Shown here one piece after another: positions 62,580-64,000 of a DNA stretch of 64,000 nt. The stretch is from Guyparkeria hydrothermalis. GTDB lineage: Bacteria; Pseudomonadota; Gammaproteobacteria; Halothiobacillales; Halothiobacillaceae. The stretch covers positions 868,001-932,000 of the forward strand of contig NZ_JAJSED010000001.1 in NCBI RefSeq assembly GCF_023555385.1, read 5' to 3'. The position numbers and the translations under genes are program-made. Each line of letters opens with the position of its first letter. Position 1 is the first letter of the stretch. Under the pieces are notes generated by a model. The model did not search any database and was not told the origin of the DNA. It worked only from the letters and a program-made list of their open reading frames with translations.

Positions 62580-63196
62580 GAGTGTTCCCTCCCGGTGTCC
62601 TGGGCCGCCGGTTGGCCGGCGTTCTCGCGCCAATGGGCCTCGCGGGAGGCCTGCGAGTCAGGGTATTCCGGCGCCAGCATCGACATCACGTACATGGAAA
62701 GGTAGTGATCGTCTTCCTTGACGCTGTCCCGGCTGACCCCTTCGGTGACAAAGCCGAGTCGACGATAGAGACGCCGGGCCGGTTCGTTGCCCTTGAGCAC
62801 CGTCAGCCACAGGCGGTGGAACGCGAGCACCTCGAAGCAGTAGCGCGTCAGCAGCGTCACCGCCTCCTTGCCGAAGCCCCGCCCCTTGCGAGCAATGACC
62901 AGGCGACGCAGCAGCAGGGCGTCATTGGGGTCACAGTGGCCTTCCAGCACCACGAAGCCGACCGGATCGCCGGAACGCATCTCCTCGATGATCCAGTGCG
63001 TGCAGTCCGCCGTCTGCATGCAGTGCCGGTGGTCGGCGGGACTCCATTGTTCGATGTAGTCCACGTTGTCGACGTGGCGCTCGAGGTCGACGACGAATTC
63101 GATCTCCGCATCACTGGTCGAGCGCAGCCGCAACCGGCGGCCTGTCAGCACCGGCTGCGGTGGCGCCTTCCTGTTCACGTGCTCGCTCGACGGCAT
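62576..63196 (-). CDS. GNAT N-acetyltransferase (RimJ/RimL-like)
   Basis: A 206-residue acetyltransferase. LRLRSTSDAEIEFVVDLERH opens the domain; RRLVIARKGRGFGKEAVTLL is the acetyl-CoA loop and LKGNEPARRLYRRLGFVTEG the final helix. It is a distinct GNAT from the YhbS-like pair. The ATG at 63196 has GGAGGG upstream. Its stop overlaps the ATP-grasp start by 4 bp. It is divergent from the M20 peptidase gene. Confidence 0.88.
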   Translation of the reverse strand: MPSSEHVNRKAPPQPVLTGRRLRLRSTSDAEIEFVVDLERHVDNVDYIEQWSPADHRHCMQTADCTHWIIEEMRSGDPVGFVVLEGHCDPNDALLLRRLVIARKGRGFGKEAVTLLTRYCFEVLAFHRLWLTVLKGNEPARRLYRRLGFVTEGVSRDSVKEDDHYLSMYVMSMLAPEYPDSQASREAHWRENAGQPAAQDTGREHS

Positions 63197-63351
63197 CGTG
63201 CGACCCTCCATTCGCCCCGGGGCGCGCTCGCGCCTCTCCACCGAATCTAGTCAACACCCCGCCCCCTGTCGACGGCGCGCGGCACGCCATGGCCGGGCCG
63301 TGGGCCGGTGCACTATGCTCATGTCGCGGCCGACAGATAGGAGGTCTCCTC

Positions 63352-64000
63352 ATGGTTCGACGTACGTCGTTCGCCGATGCGGACCAGATCCGCGACCGGC
63401 TGGTGTCGCTGATCCGGATTCCGTCGATCACCGGCCAGGAAGATGCGGCCATCGCCCAGATCGCGGATTGGCTGCAGGAACTGGACGCCGAAATCGACTA
63501 CTGGAACGACGGGATCGCCTCGCTGCAGCGCGACCCCCGTTACCCGGGCCACGAGGTCGAACGGGCCTGGGCACCGGTTGTGGTGGGCGTGGTGCGCGGC
63601 GACCGGCCGGGCCCGTCGGTGCTGCTCACCGGCCACGTCGACGTCGTGCCACCCGGCGACTACGGCCCTTGGAACGACGAGCCCTTCTCCGGCGTCATGC
63701 GCGACGACCGGATCTACGGCTGCGGCGCCGCCGACATGAAATCCGGCCTGATCGCGGCCATGACCGCCTTCGCCGCGTTCGCCTCCGGCGAGCGTAACTT
63801 CCCGGGTCGCGTGGTATTTGCGGCCGTGCCGGCCGAAGAGGACAGCGGACTCGGCACTTTGGCCGCCATCCGCGGCGGCTGGGACGCCGACGCGGCCATC
63901 CTTCCCGAACCGACCATCGTCGATGACATCCCGGAACTGGTGATCGCGCACGCCGGGGCGATGTCGCTGAAGATCGAGGTGCCGGGCCGCGCCGCGCACG
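63352..64000 (+). CDS. M20-family metallopeptidase, N-terminal part (runs off window)
   Basis: The first 216 codons of an M20 peptidase: TGHVDVVPPGDYGPWNDEPF (metal His and Asp), GAADMKSGLIAAMTAFAAF (bridging Asp) and VPAEEDSGLGTLAAI (catalytic Glu pair). Related enzymes are ArgE/DapE/carboxypeptidase-G2-like and hydrolyse peptide or acyl-amino-acid bonds. GGAGG precedes the ATG. It is divergent from the GNAT/ATP-grasp genes and may act on their product. Confidence 0.9.
   Translation, partial: MVRRTSFADADQIRDRLVSLIRIPSITGQEDAAIAQIADWLQELDAEIDYWNDGIASLQRDPRYPGHEVERAWAPVVVGVVRGDRPGPSVLLTGHVDVVPPGDYGPWNDEPFSGVMRDDRIYGCGAADMKSGLIAAMTAFAAFASGERNFPGRVVFAAVPAEEDSGLGTLAAIRGGWDADAAILPEPTIVDDIPELVIAHAGAMSLKIEVPGRAAH

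Overview
The window is G+C-rich, densely coding DNA from a chromosome, most likely of a gammaproteobacterium. No rRNA, tRNA, insertion sequence, prophage or CRISPR array was seen. Several genes point to an aerobic, chemolithoautotrophic sulfur oxidiser of the Halothiobacillus/Guyparkeria/Thioalkalivibrio kind: a CsoS1D-type alpha-carboxysome shell protein (36980-37594), three DUF2173-like proteins next to a secreted DsrE-family protein (20688-22321), and an aa3-type cytochrome c oxidase operon with a cytochrome c fused to subunit II. The lineage is an inference; no phylogenetic marker was compared.

Layout. 1-9.8 kb: a ZntB/CorA tail convergent with a ZIP transporter, a periplasmic-binding-domain EAL protein, dodecin, pterin-4a-carbinolamine dehydratase, an EamA exporter, class I aldolase, a CopD-like membrane protein, DjlA and an L-lactate permease. 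9.9-15.3 kb: two related secreted acidic proteins and, upstream on the same strand, an outer-membrane protein that appears to hold three beta-barrels. 15.5-29.4 kb: two AgcS-type amino-acid/Na+ symporters, a Lon-like protease coupled to a universal-stress protein, the DUF2173/DsrE cluster, two diguanylate cyclases, YecE-like and PsiE proteins, and WrbA. 29.6-36.8 kb: a CapA-like protein, a tight phosphoribosyltransferase / alpha-beta hydrolase / B12-dependent ribonucleotide reductase operon, and a group of small envelope proteins. 37-42.9 kb: CsoS1D plus a Nudix hydrolase, DUF808, an HDAC-like hydrolase, a secreted FmdE-domain protein, a cupin and CsbD. 43-45.3 kb: an HPr-kinase-like domain fused to PqqD, translationally coupled to a His/Tyr-rich Tat-exported peptide, with a GNAT gene upstream. 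45.9-53.6 kb: the oxidase operon coxB-ctaD-SURF1-SCO-like-ctaA-ctaB-ctaG-SCO1, without a subunit III gene. 53.7-64 kb: a NERD-domain protein, a double-Cache protein, a DedA/degenerate-PAP2 fusion, a scar holding fragments of two genes whose intact relatives lie on either side, a UMF1-type transporter, an MscS channel, and GNAT / ATP-grasp / GNAT genes divergent from an M20 peptidase that runs off the window.

How the genes fit together. The oxidase block supplies the subunits, heme A synthesis (CtaA, CtaB) and copper delivery (SCO, CtaG) for one terminal oxidase. Three c-di-GMP proteins link periplasmic or membrane sensing to signalling. The most unusual material is the HprK-PqqD/His-rich peptide pair, the DUF2173 array, the triple-barrel protein with its two acidic partners, the orphan CsoS1D-Nudix pair and the chimeric gene scar near 57 kb.
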